Source of the DNA: Gymnopilus junonius
Lineage: Eukaryota > Basidiomycota > Agaricomycetes > Agaricales > Galerinaceae
Reading direction: 5' to 3'
Length of the DNA: 64,000 bases
Assembly: GCA_015501075.1 (NCBI GenBank)
Contig: JADNYJ010000168.1
Span: forward strand, 1-64,000
Position 1 is the stretch's first letter. Each line of letters starts with the position of its first letter. The position numbers and the translations under genes were made by a program. The notes under the pieces are model-generated. The model worked only from the letters and a program-made list of their open reading frames with translations, ran no database searches and was not told the origin of the DNA. Positions 23,793 through 33,816 of the stretch are shown one piece after another.

Positions 23793-24181
23793 ATGGCTCC
23801 ACCCCAATCCGCCTACGCATCCCGCCATGCCACGACTACGATCGCATATGCAGAAATATCAGAGGCACTTCAAAACTTATCAAGACAAGTCGACGACAGC
23901 CTCGCCCGAATTCAAGGCCGTCTCGATCGAATAGACGCATGCTTGCAAATGTTGGGTGGCAGTGTGAGCCCCTCGTTGCTCCATGAAAGTTCGGGAAGTT
24001 CGAAACTAGAAGGTGCTAGTTCAAACGTGAGTTCTTTTTTTTATTGCTAAATCGTACTTGCGTTTGTCACACACATATCTAATGGTCATATTTATTTATT
24101 CTGGATATTTTCCAGGGTCCTGGGCATGACCTCAAGCAAGCCATTTTTAGCGATGCGGACGCCTCCAAACTGCAATCTTGA
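23793..24181 (+). CDS. Small coiled-coil protein, 99 residues
   Basis: Two exons, 23793-24026 (78 codons exactly) and 24116-24181 (22 codons with TGA), joined by an 89-bp intron with a GTGAGT donor and TTCCAG acceptor. The frame is kept across the junction. Residues 15-55 (AYAEISEALQNLSRQVDDS, then RIQGRLDRIDACLQML) form a regular heptad pattern expected to coil. No signal peptide or known family was seen. A small oligomerising or adaptor protein is a guess. The clean exon join supports a real gene. Confidence 0.52.
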
Positions 24182-24694
24182 TCGTATCAGCTATACTGTA
24201 CTTGCACTTAAAGAACGTGTCTATTTCTGTTAATTCTTGCATCGTGACTACGACAGTCCGGGACTATTGTCCACTTGACCTTTACAATTGAATCAATAAG
24301 ACCTAATGGGAGTGGCGCACCACCTCATCCATTTTTGGTACTTCAGCGCGTACGCTCTGTCATGAAATTTGCTCATTGATAGTCATTTCGGACCCAATCC
24401 AGGTATATAGTGGCAATGAATTAGAAAGACCTCGACGATTTAGGAAGCCTCTAAATCACGACAAAACATTTCCATCAGATATTGCTATTTACGGCCCACC
24501 CGTTACGAAGTGTTATTACTAATACCAAGCAAGCTAATACGATCTCACTAATTTCCATGACCATATGCATTATCCAAGACTTACGGGTTCCAATTCCGTT
24601 TCCGCGTTTACGGAAGGACGCCGTATACCTGGGGAAACTCACATATAAAGTGGGAGAGAAGTAAGTCAATGCCCAGCTTCCCCTCACCAAAGCA
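24182..24694. other. Intergenic region and promoter of the first SDR gene
   Basis: No gene was seen. An ACATATAAAG box near 24640 lies about 50 bases before the SDR start. Confidence 0.4.
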
Positions 24695-25873
24695 ATGTCA
24701 ACAGCTGACGAGCTCGTGGTACACTATGCGAACTACATCAAAGGCAAAGCTATCATCATCACTGGTGTATCCCCTGGATCTCTGGGCGCATACTTCGTTC
24801 AGGCCATAGCGAAGGGTCGACCAGCATGGATCATCCTCGCCACTCGCGACGTGAAGAAAGCACAGCAGACCGAAGCAGCCATTGCTGCATCCAACCCTGA
24901 CGTCAAGACGCGCATTTTACCACTAGACCTCGAATCCCTACAGAGTGTCCGCGAGGCAGCTGCTATCGTCAATGGGTGGTCTGATATTCCAGTCGTAGAT
25001 GTCCTCGTGAATAACGCCGGCAAGTTGGTCAATGAATACGGTGTTACCGTCGACGGCTTCGAACGCCAACTAGCCACTAACCACCTGGGACATTTCCTAT
25101 TCACAAATCTAATTATGGACAAAATCCTCGCTTCCAGCGCACGGCGAATCGTCAACGTCAGCAGCGACGGTCATCGGCTGAGTCCGTTCCGTTTTGAAGG
25201 CTACAATTTCGGGGTGAGTCAATTTAATATCATTGGTATCATTATAATTTGATTGTTATTCATCTTCGGCTAGGGCGATAACGACTACGATGTTCTACGT
25301 GCCTATGGTCAAACCAAGACGGCGAATATCTTGTTTTCAACTTCCTTGGCCAAGAGGCTGGGAGAAAACACGGTCTTCTTGCCTTTAGCCTCCATCCTGG
25401 AGTAATCCTCACAAATGCTGTAGACAATGTGGATCTTGCCACCTTGCCTGACAGACTCCGTCAGTCCACTTTCTTCATATTTCAAATTATATCAAGGTGG
25501 ACTAGTTACTCACCAAGCCCCTTCTTTAAAGGTGCCCTTGATCGCGTGTTGGGAAACGTAGAAGGAAGGGTTGATTATAGTCCTGACATCTTGCCAATCG
25601 AGAAAGGAACTGCAACGCATGTTTATGCTGCATTTGATCCTGACCTCTCTGGTAAGTAAATTCTATTGCCGCAGTCGACTTATGCCCCTCTGGTGCTGCG
25701 AACACTAATCGCATTTAACCACTGTGCATAGCTCACAACGGTGCCTACCTCCTCGATTGCCGCGTGGCCGATCCGCTCACTGATACGATCAACCATGGGC
25801 GACAAGTCCTTTCGAGGCGGAGAAGTTGTGGAGGTTGAGTGAGGAACTTGTGGGTCAGAAGTTTTCGTACTAG
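24695..25873 (+). CDS. Short-chain dehydrogenase/reductase, copy 1, two frame slips
   Basis: Exons 24695-25213, 25274-25651 and 25732-25873. Rossmann landmarks: IIITGVSPGSLGAYF (cofactor loop, a TGxxxxxLG variant), LVNNAG, RRIVNVSSDGHRL, and the catalytic YGQTK in exon 2. It resembles fungal retinol-dehydrogenase-like or WWOX-like SDRs that use NAD(P)H; the substrate is unknown. Relative to copy 2 the frame slips by -1 at an A run at 25365-25368 (GEKHGLLAFSLHPGV resumes one base off) and again near 25792-25794, where copy 2 has an extra base before CCATGG. The conserved sequence continues on both sides of each slip. It is therefore kept as a gene with probable base loss rather than called dead. 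Confidence 0.8.
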
Positions 25874-26946
25874 CATTAAGCCTATAGAATGGGCTATATT
25901 GTGACATTGATTATTCCAGAACAAATTGAAACACTTTTCATCACATACCTAGTACCTCTTCGATTGATCAATAATATTTGGACAGTCGATTAGATTCCAT
26001 ACTGTACAGGAAATAGTAAATGGTGCATCTCCCATCAACAGATCTTTCTATGCATGCAGGCGCGTCGCCTACGCTGGTGGTCTCTCAGATTTTACCAACT
26101 GTAAATCAGAATATGAATTGAAGCTTGAGCTCGGATCGGCCCTGTGAGTGCAGACTATTTTTGTGCAACTGTCAACTGCATACTCTGGTAAGTAACGAAT
26201 ATCTATTGACTAATTGAGCACTGGGCTCCTCAATTCCGAAGCCATTTCTTCTGTTTTATATTCGTTAACTCGGAGTCTTGGAGCCTTCAAGTTTGTCATT
26301 ACTCTTATTCGTGACTCGGACTCGCATTTATCCACATTCGGTTCCGAGCAATTATGACTTGCCTAACTGCTCTCCAGTGCCTGCTACCGCTCGCCGCTCG
26401 GCTCATAAGTCAGGAAAAGAAGTGCTCTGCCGGATACAATCCTCCAGTGCTCCAACCACGTGCACTTTATCACAAAATTTACTCATCGATAGACATCTCT
26501 GACCAAGGAATGAGGAACGGATTAGAAAGCCCTCTCGACTATACGGGAATTTCGCGAAGCCAATAACACTTTTTTCGATAGAGGATTCAAAAATGCGAGC
26601 GCACCAGTCGACTTTAAATTTGAAAAGGAATTGAAGGGTGCGGCTAGATTTGTGAAATTCAACTTGCAGGCAACTCTGTTACAATTTCAAGGCGGAAAGG
26701 ATTCCACACGTGACATCATCGCGGTCAATATGTTTCTCTCAAATCTATTTACGGACACTTCGTTACGAATACAACTTTGCACTCAGTTGAATGGATCACC
26801 AATTTATCGTCGCTTATTTCACTTCCTAGTCTGCCGAAAGGCGTCGTACGCCTACGGCAACCTCACATAAAAACTTGGAGGGGAATGACCATTGAATCCA
26901 GTAACTTAGAAAAAAGTATCCTCTCCTTACAACACCACGACACGCA
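25874..26946. other. Intergenic region between tandem SDR genes
   Basis: No gene was seen. The last 100 bases resemble the promoter-proximal part of the first SDR gene, as expected after tandem duplication. Confidence 0.4.
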
Positions 26947-28109
26947 ATGCCAACAGCGACAGCCAACGAACTCGTAGAGCGCTACGCCGATTACATCAAA
27001 GACAGAGTCATTATTACGACTGGAGTATCCCCTAATTCACTAGGCGCGTATTTCGTTCAGACGATAGCAAAGGCCCGTCCAGCCTGGCTCATCCTCGCCT
27101 CTCGCGACGTGAAGAAAGCTGAGAAAACCCAGGCAGCCATTGCCGCCTCCCACCCTGACATCAAAACGCGTATAATACAGGTAGACCTCGAATCCCTACA
27201 GAGCGTCCGCGACGCCGCTGCGGTCGTCAACAGTTGGTCTGATATCCCAGTGGTAGATGTCCTTGTCAATAACGCCGGCATGTTGGTCGATGACTACAGC
27301 GTCACTGTCGATGGGGTCGAACGACAGCTCGCGGCTAACCACCTCGGGCATTTTCTGTTCACCAACTTGATCATGGACAAGATCCTTGCGTCCAAGGCAC
27401 CGCGCGTCGTCAATGTTAGCAGTGAGGGTCATCGACTAAATCAATTCCGCTTCGACGACTACAATTTCGAGGTGAGTCGTTGCGTCCGAGTCTTCGTCGC
27501 TATTAGAATATTTTTACATTTATTCTTGGGTAGGACGGTAAGACGTACGACATCCTACGCGCGTATGGTCAAGCCAAGACAGCGAATATCTTGATGGCCA
27601 CCTCTTTGGCTCAAAAATTGGGACAAAAAAGGGGTCTTCTGGCATTCAGCCTCCATCCCCCACCCTGACGAACGCCGTAGCCAACTTGGATTTTAGTACC
27701 CTGCCCGACAGAATCCGTCAGTCCACTTTTTTTCTTTTTTTCAAACTACATTACAACACATCACTAACCAAGCTCCTCAAAGGTGCCATTGATCGCGTGT
27801 TGGGAAACAAAGAAGGGAGGCCCGACTACATTCCTCAGATGCTACCGATCGAAAAAGGGACAGCAACGCACGTATACGCTGCTTTTGACCCCGGCCTTTC
27901 TGGTATATCAATTTCAGTCTTATTCGGGTCCCTGGGCAAATGTTGATTGCGTTTTATTTCTCGCAGCCCACAATGGTTCTTACTTGCTCGACTGCCACGT
28001 TGCCGATCCACTGGTCGATACGATCAAGCCATGGGCCACCAGTCCTTTCGAGGCGGAGAAGTTGTGGAGGTTGAGCGAGAAACTAGTGGGTCAGAAGTTC
28101 TCGTACTAA
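26947..28109 (+). CDS. Short-chain dehydrogenase/reductase, copy 2, one frame slip
   Basis: Exons 26947-27471, 27534-27902 and 27967-28109, the same structure as copy 1. It shows TTGVSPNSLGAYF, LVNNAG, RVVNVSSEGHRL, YGQAKTAN, the family block EKGTATHVYAAFDP and an intact end (PFEAEKLWRLSEKLVGQKFS). The pair is about 75-80% alike by eye and arose by local duplication. Near 27655-27664, in a C run, four bases are missing relative to copy 1 (HPGVILTNAV becomes HP then TLTNAV in another frame). The rest reads through cleanly. Same inferred function as copy 1. Confidence 0.8.
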
Positions 28110-28115
28110 CAGGAA

Positions 28116-28447
28116 TATACTATAATTATGCGCAAAGGCAGTAATGGAGCCTAGAAATAAATTCATCCCATTATATATTTGCCTCACTCACCTTGAGTGA
28201 AATTTGCGTCGTGACAATGATATCAGGAAGTCAGCCGTCAAGAAAAAAGGAACAGACAGTGCCAGAAGTGCATTCCAATCCCGCCCGAATGTAGCACATA
28301 CTCTAAACTCTAATCCGCAATGGCCCGTTAGACTCGAGCATGACGCCCTACTTCTACTCATAGTTCCCTCCTGCCAATCGCCTTGATAATCTGCTCGCAC
28401 ACCGTAAAGACGATTCCACCGCTTTGCCTGTTGATGCCAATGCCATT
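28116..28447. repeat. Direct repeat, left copy, carrying a fragment of the tricarboxylate carrier 3' end
   Basis: About 330 bases that recur in the same orientation at 30137-30477. On the minus strand its end encodes the last exon of the carrier (SGGIVFTVCEQIIKAIG) plus the 3' end of the preceding intron and the downstream flank. The carrier gene itself ends in the right-hand copy, so this is a partial duplicate. Confidence 0.85.
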
Positions 28448-28476
28448 GAAGGAAGCCAATTGTCTCCACAAGATAT

Positions 28477-29616
28477 TCAAAGTAAACACTCCACTGCTGG
28501 CTGTCTGGAATTTAGAAAATCATACACCTGTCGCCTCATCTCACCGAACTCCAAGTCGAACCTCTTAGCCGTAAAGTCTAGATACGGATTCACGTCCACT
28601 CCATATCGTGGGGAATTCCTGACGCGTCTCATGTCCCTAAGGCGACTTTTTGGATCGATCGACATCTTGAACGTCTTCAACCGAGGTAGCCAAGTCGAGT
28701 CGGCTGCTGACTCGATCCAGTCATAAAATTCGCGAAGGAATGGAAGTGAACGAGAAAATTCCAGCGTTAATTTCTCGACAGAGTCTGGAATATACTCCGT
28801 GAGCCGGACGTCCAGACCATTTTGTGCATCGGCAGCGTAAGTTAACTCGCGCAGGTTCGTGCATTTCTTGAGACGCAGCCTGAACCCTCTGGGGGTATAT
28901 GGGCCTTGTAAATCGCACCCATTCGTGGTGTCGATCTCGAGAACCTTCAGCTGCTTTGCCAAGCCTGCGTTCCGCTTGTTGTCCACAGCATGGCAGAACA
29001 TATCGCAAGCGTTGTTCTTTACAATGTGCAGTTCTTTCAATCGCGTGGCGTGTGGTGGGGCAAGGTTCTGAGTAAAACAATAATCCAACGAGAGGGAAGT
29101 GATCCTGGATAACACCTTCGGGGCCCCTTTGAGGAACTCATCGTTCGTTTCGTTGCTCAAGGTCAGTGTCTCCAACCTGGTCCACTGGTGTTTGAGGGCG
29201 CCAAGAGGTGCGATGGTAGACTCCTCCGCGAACCCCGCGAGCATGTGTAAATGCTTGGGGGAGAGCCCATCCAAGGCCTGCCACATTTCTGCGGTAGGTT
29301 CCGAGCTAAATTCGACCAGCCACGCGACAGAGTCAATGCGCTCAGCATCGGGTTTTTCGGTATCTTCTTTCACGATTTCCTTGATCTTCTTCGCCCATTC
29401 CTCCTCCCTCTTCTCCCAGGCAACATTCTGGAGGGTATAAAACTCTCCGGTGCCGTATATTCCCCAAGCCATTTTAGATTCTAACCAAAGAATACGTTGC
29501 CCTTTAGTTCCTAGTCCATTGAGGTCAGGAGGCCGAGAGAATGTGTGATAGGGCTTAGGTGATCGAGCGCGGAAAACGTCGAGAGAAACTGGCGAAGAGT
29601 CGTCCTGGAATGCCAT
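28477..29616 (-). CDS. LRR-like protein, 379 residues, unknown function
   Basis: Single exon from ATG at 29616. No F-box is seen. The C-terminal two thirds has irregular leucine-rich units: RLETLTLSNE, RITSLSLDYC, RLKELHIVKN, QLKVLEIDTT, NLRELTYAAD, SVEKLTLEFS and RLKTFKMSID. These fit a fungal F-box/LRR-type solenoid lacking the F-box. The N-terminus is basic and polar (LNGLGTKGQRILWLESKMAW). A nearly identical gene begins at 63362 in the opposite orientation, and both share about 450 bases of upstream sequence, so this is a duplicated unit. The frame is fully open, unlike several neighbours. Function is not known; a protein-interaction role is inferred from the repeats. Confidence 0.7.
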   Translation of the reverse strand: MAFQDDSSPVSLDVFRARSPKPYHTFSRPPDLNGLGTKGQRILWLESKMAWGIYGTGEFYTLQNVAWEKREEEWAKKIKEIVKEDTEKPDAERIDSVAWLVEFSSEPTAEMWQALDGLSPKHLHMLAGFAEESTIAPLGALKHQWTRLETLTLSNETNDEFLKGAPKVLSRITSLSLDYCFTQNLAPPHATRLKELHIVKNNACDMFCHAVDNKRNAGLAKQLKVLEIDTTNGCDLQGPYTPRGFRLRLKKCTNLRELTYAADAQNGLDVRLTEYIPDSVEKLTLEFSRSLPFLREFYDWIESAADSTWLPRLKTFKMSIDPKSRLRDMRRVRNSPRYGVDVNPYLDFTAKRFDLEFGEMRRQVYDFLNSRQPAVECLL

Positions 29617-30069
29617 GGCAAATTCTGAATTGGCTGGTACTGTTCAACTGCGCCCGTGGCTTTGAGAAATGCGAGCGCGAGGTTGAAGGCGTGGGAAGTC
29701 GATTGTGGGAAGGAATATGCTTGACAACAATGGGTTTTACCTGTTGGTGACCAGGAAGAGACGACACGAAGGCAATTGCCGCTTTCCTAGGGGACAGAGA
29801 ACCCAGGAAGGAGGCTGGCGGGCGGCAACATAGCCTCAAGGCGAAACACTGCAAAGAGTTCGTTGCTAGCAGTTTTACGTACTTTAAGGCAGTGCTATTT
29901 GGGGGATTGGAACCCCCCCTGAAATGCGGCCGCAGGTTCGATCCGGGCACCTCCTGATTCCTAAAGTTTTCACCTTGAGTTGAAGATTACTGCTTTGCTT
30001 CTAAAGAAGATCCAAAAAATCTGAGCTAACCAGTCGACTCCAGATCTGAAGAGAAATGAACCGGTGCAG
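28477..30069 (-). repeat. Inverted-duplication unit, left copy (LRR-like gene plus upstream flank)
   Basis: The sequence from the LRR-like gene through about 30069 is matched in inverted orientation by 62915-64000. Matching flank landmarks include a tRNA B-box-like GGTTCGATCCGGG at about 29935 and AAAGTTTTCAC just beyond it. It sits exactly between the two direct repeats (28116-28447 and 30137-30477). Confidence 0.85.
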
Positions 30070-30136
30070 CTAAATTTTCGAGATCCGACTTCCAGATGAC
30101 GGTTAGAGTTTCAGTAATTTCAGTACTAGTAGCAGT

Positions 30137-30477
30137 GATTATGCGCAAGGGCGGCAATGGATATTAGAAATAGACCCACTCCGACTTTGCTCGCCTTGGC
30201 TTACCTCGAATGGGATTTGCACATTGTATCATGGGTAATTATTCATCATTTCAAGCCCAAGACAATCGGAACGAATAGTAAGTATCAGAAGTGCATTCCA
30301 ATCCCCGCCCGAATGTAGCACATACTCTAGAACTCTAATCCGCAATTTCCTAATACTATTAGACTTGAGTACACCGCCCTACTTTTACTTATGCTTCCCT
30401 CCCGCCAATCGCCTTGATGATCTGCTCGTACACTGTGAAGACGATTCCACCGCTTAGCTGTTGATGTCAATGCCAAT
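30137..30477. repeat. Direct repeat, right copy, containing the true 3' end of the carrier gene
   Basis: Same orientation and order as 28116-28447, with about 85% identity by eye. It includes the carrier's final exon and stop codon at 30389-30391. Confidence 0.85.
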
Positions 30478-33400
30478 GTCAACGTTAATGTCAAGGCCAA
30501 GGAAATTAGGGCGATGAGGAAAAGGAAGTGAAAAAAAAGGAAGAATAAATCAATCAGCAATGTCACTTTGTCAATCAGGAGAGGAGATGGAAAAGAAGAA
30601 GAGAAAGAGGAGTGAGGTAACTAGCGAACAGCAAAACGGTCAAACGGTCAAACAGCAAAACAGCAAAAGAAGTAAACAGCAAAAAAAAAAAAAAACAGCA
30701 AACAGCGAAATATAAAAACAGGGAAACAGCGAAAATAACAGCAAAAGCAACAGCAACAGCAACAGAAAAGCCACAGTTACAGCCATGGCGACTGCAGAAA
30801 CAGCGATTGGAAAACAAGAAAAACAGCAAAAAAAACAGCGGTTGAAAAACAGCAAAACAGCAAACAGCAAAAAAGAAACATCACCACCACCACCACCACC
30901 ACAAGCAGCAAAACCAGCAAAACCAGCACCACCCAAAACCGAAAAAGCAAAAAAATAAAAAATAATCAACACCCAAACCCGAAAAATACCACTCACCACG
31001 AGCCTAGCCAACCTAGGCGTCGTCCCCGTCCAGAACCTCAACAGTCCCTCCTCCGTGAAGATCCGATAGGCGCAGTGGAATGAGTTGCGGTATAGGGAGC
31101 GCGCTTCGAGGGTTTGCATGCGTGTTTTGATGACACTATCAAAAATAAAATAAAAATAGAAAGAAAAATAGAGAAAGAGGGCGTTAGTTGGTGTTGGTTT
31201 CAGGAGAGGGGGAGAGGAAGATGAGAAAAATGGAAGAGGAAGAAAAATGGAAGAGGAAGAAAATGGAACGAATTGAACTGAAAAAAAGGAAAATAAGAAA
31301 TAGGAAAGGACGAAAGAATAAGTGCTTGTCGAAATTGAAGTGGCGAGCAAGTAAGTGAGAAATAAAGATACGACAAAAAATGAAAGACAGGATGATAAAG
31401 GCAGCAAATGAATAAAAAAGAAGCAATAGAGGAATAAGAAAAAGAACGCAAACACTAAAAAAAAGACGCGGATGGACCAACCCAACGAGACGGCCAGACC
31501 AAGACAAATAGTGGAACAAAGGTAAAAGTAGAATATAAAAAAAGAAATAAGAAGAAATAAACCATACACAGAACATAAAACGTAAAAGCAACAACCAGAG
31601 GGGAATAACTAGAATAAAGGACGTACGGAAGGATACAAATAAAGAAGTAAGAAGGGCGCCAAGAAGCGAAGAGGAATAACAAAGAAATCAAAAAGGAAGG
31701 AAGTGAAGCAAGGTATACAAAGAAAAGAAAAGCACGAGCCAGCGAGTGGCCAGACCTGGATTGCTTGGCATAACTTATGAAGGGGCAGCGGAACGTAAGT
31801 CCGAACTAGAAACCCCCAACGTAATTGTGAAAGTAAAATTAAAATTAAAATAAAAGAAAAGAAAAGAACGGGGTCAACGCGGATCTGCCGCGCAGACCCG
31901 AAAAAGCAAAGCAAAAGAATAAAAAAAAAAAAAAAAAACAGCGTCCGGGACTTTGGGGCCGCCTCCTCCTCCCCACCCTCCGTCCTAAAAATCAGAAAAG
32001 AAAGACAAAAGAACGGAAACAATTTGTCCAACAAAGGGTCCACACAGCCCGCCTCTTTCAACCAACACAGAAGACATAAGATCAAAAACAAAGATAAAAA
32101 CCCAAGACAAAAAACGAAAACCCCGCGAAAGGGAAAAAAAAAGGAAAAGGAAAGAGATGAAGGAAATGAATGATATGCAACCAGGCAACCAGGCAACTGC
32201 CCCTTCCCTTCCCTTCCAAAAAAGAACGCCCAACCGCATACTCCAAAACACCCAAACACCCCAACACCCCCCCAAAAAACCATCTGTCCAAACCACCCCC
32301 TCCCCCCCCAAAAAAAAGAGAAAAAAAAAGAAAAAAAAGAACAAAAAAAAACTCACTCAAGCGGCATAGTCGTATACACCGTGACCAACCCCGCGATCGC
32401 GCCTATCCCAAAGGTGATCGCGCCGGGCAGGGGTTGGCCCGGTCGGGCGGCGCCCTGCACGAATTGTTTGAGGGTGGAGTAGGTCGTGAAGCGGACGGCG
32501 GAGTTGGCGCCTTGGCGCATCATCTGTTGGTTGAAAGGGGGGGGAGGGGGTGAGTGTTGGTTTGGTTTGAATTTAGAGGGAGGCAAAGGCAGAAAGGCGG
32601 AGGGAAGAGGGAAGGGGAAGGGAGAAGGAGGGAGGAGGGGAAGGGAAGGGGAAAAAAGAGAGAAAGAGACAGACGCACGACAGGAAAAAGACCCCTATAT
32701 ACCCCTGCGATACCTTCCTGGCGGACTATGGAGATGGTACCGTGTACGAGGCCTTTATATTGCGGGTTGGGGCGTTTAGAGTCGTCGATGAGTTTTGTTC
32801 TGTTGGGTGGGTGAGTATGGCGAAGGGCGAGGGGAGACAGGGAAGGGAGCGAGGACAGGGAAGGGAGAGAGGAAGGGAGAGAAACGCACTTGATTGTTTC
32901 TGAAGGCGTCACAGCAAAGATAGCTTCCATCATCCCCGCTCCTAGACCAGCTACTAGACTCCTGGGCGCGCTGACTTTACCCTGTACGATAAACAAGACA
33001 CTATAAGGAACATTCCATAACGCGAGAAGAAGGAAGAGAGCAAAAAACCCACCTGAGGATCGGCCAACATACTCTTAAAATGGTCGTAGCTCACAAAGCG
33101 CACGCCGGCCTTGAGCGAGTTGCCCACCACCAGCGCTGTGCATCCCGAATAAAGCCCCGAGAAGCCTTTGGTGCGGAGCGTGTCTTTGAGGATTTTGATA
33201 GGGCTTTCTCTCTGTATTAGTATGGGTTATCAGCACAAGCACCAAAAACAAGCAATTGAGGTGGGGGAATGGGTTGCTAGAGAGAAAGGAAAGCCAAAAC
33301 GCACCTGACCACCAAACTGCGACCGGGTCTTGACAAACTCGGTAGGGTACGTCACGAATCTGGGTTCTTGTAATCCTTAAGCTGAACCTACGACGACAAG

Positions 33401-33576
33401 GCAGTAGAGAGAAGACCCAGGGCTTACGCTTCGATGGCTCCGGCTGTTGACCCGGCGATCCTTAGAGCGAATTGGATCAGTTTTCGAAGGAAATGCTGTA
33501 TGACAAAAGACAGAGGACAGAGACAGACGTACAGAGAGTGGATGGGCTTTTCTTTCTTCGGTGGTGCAGCTACCAT
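30389..33576 (-). CDS. CTP1: Mitochondrial tricarboxylate (citrate) carrier
   Basis: Nine exons: 33576-33533, 33460-33428, 33359-33305, 33211-33053, 32981-32890, 32799-32679, 32523-32357, 31135-30997 and 30457-30389. The sum is 879 bases, 292 residues plus stop, the usual size of this carrier, and every junction is in phase. It has the three-fold carrier repeat: IAGSTAGAIEAFVTYPTEFV with KTRSQFGG, AIFAVTPSETIKTKLIDD, and TMPLDVIKTRMQTL. VMMRQGANSAVRFTTYSTLK is diagnostic of citrate transport proteins. It exchanges mitochondrial citrate for malate across the inner membrane. Unusual are introns 7 and 8 (1221 and 539 bp), filled with low-complexity sequence, in a gene whose other introns are 50-180 bp. 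The gene's 3' end is duplicated at 28116-28447. Confidence 0.94.
30458..30996 (-). repeat. Low-complexity intron of the tricarboxylate carrier gene (539 bp)
   Basis: Mostly purine-rich on the plus strand, built from AACAGC/AAACAGCAAA-type units with a poly-A run near 30680. On the transcript it is pyrimidine-rich. It is bounded by a clean GTGAGT donor (30996) and CAACAG acceptor. Confidence 0.75.
31136..32356 (-). repeat. Low-complexity intron of the tricarboxylate carrier gene (1221 bp)
   Basis: A- and AG-rich on the plus strand throughout, without tandem periodicity that I can define. It lies between GTGAGT at 32356 and TTTGATAG at 31136. It creates many long open frames of Phe/Leu/Ser composition on the minus strand, which are artefacts of composition. 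Confidence 0.75.
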
Positions 33577-33816
33577 GATAAGACCAGCAGGAGGAGGAGG
33601 AGGATGGAATATGATATTCAGGAGAAAATTCAATGACGCGATCGGCCGAAGCTTTGCCTGCAATATCCAATATTTGACCCCGTCACCCTTCAGCCAAATA
33701 CCCGGCCCACCGGAAACGGTGTCTCCGGAGCGTTCTACCAAATTTAGCCCGCCCCGGAGCGGTCGACAACTCCGAGTCCGAGACCAGCTCCTCTCACTCC
33801 TCTCACTCCCTCTTCC

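Noticed and set aside
29880..29965. A complete tRNA gene
   Set aside because: Only a B-box-like segment; the T-stem does not pair and no A-box or acceptor 5' strand is present.
28477..30069. LRR unit as a classical transposon
   Set aside because: No terminal inverted repeats or transposase; the flanking direct repeats are carrier-gene sequence, not element ends.
30640..32360. Long minus-strand Phe/Leu-rich frames that look like membrane proteins
   Set aside because: They arise from A/AG-rich intron sequence of the carrier gene; no splice-independent start or family match.
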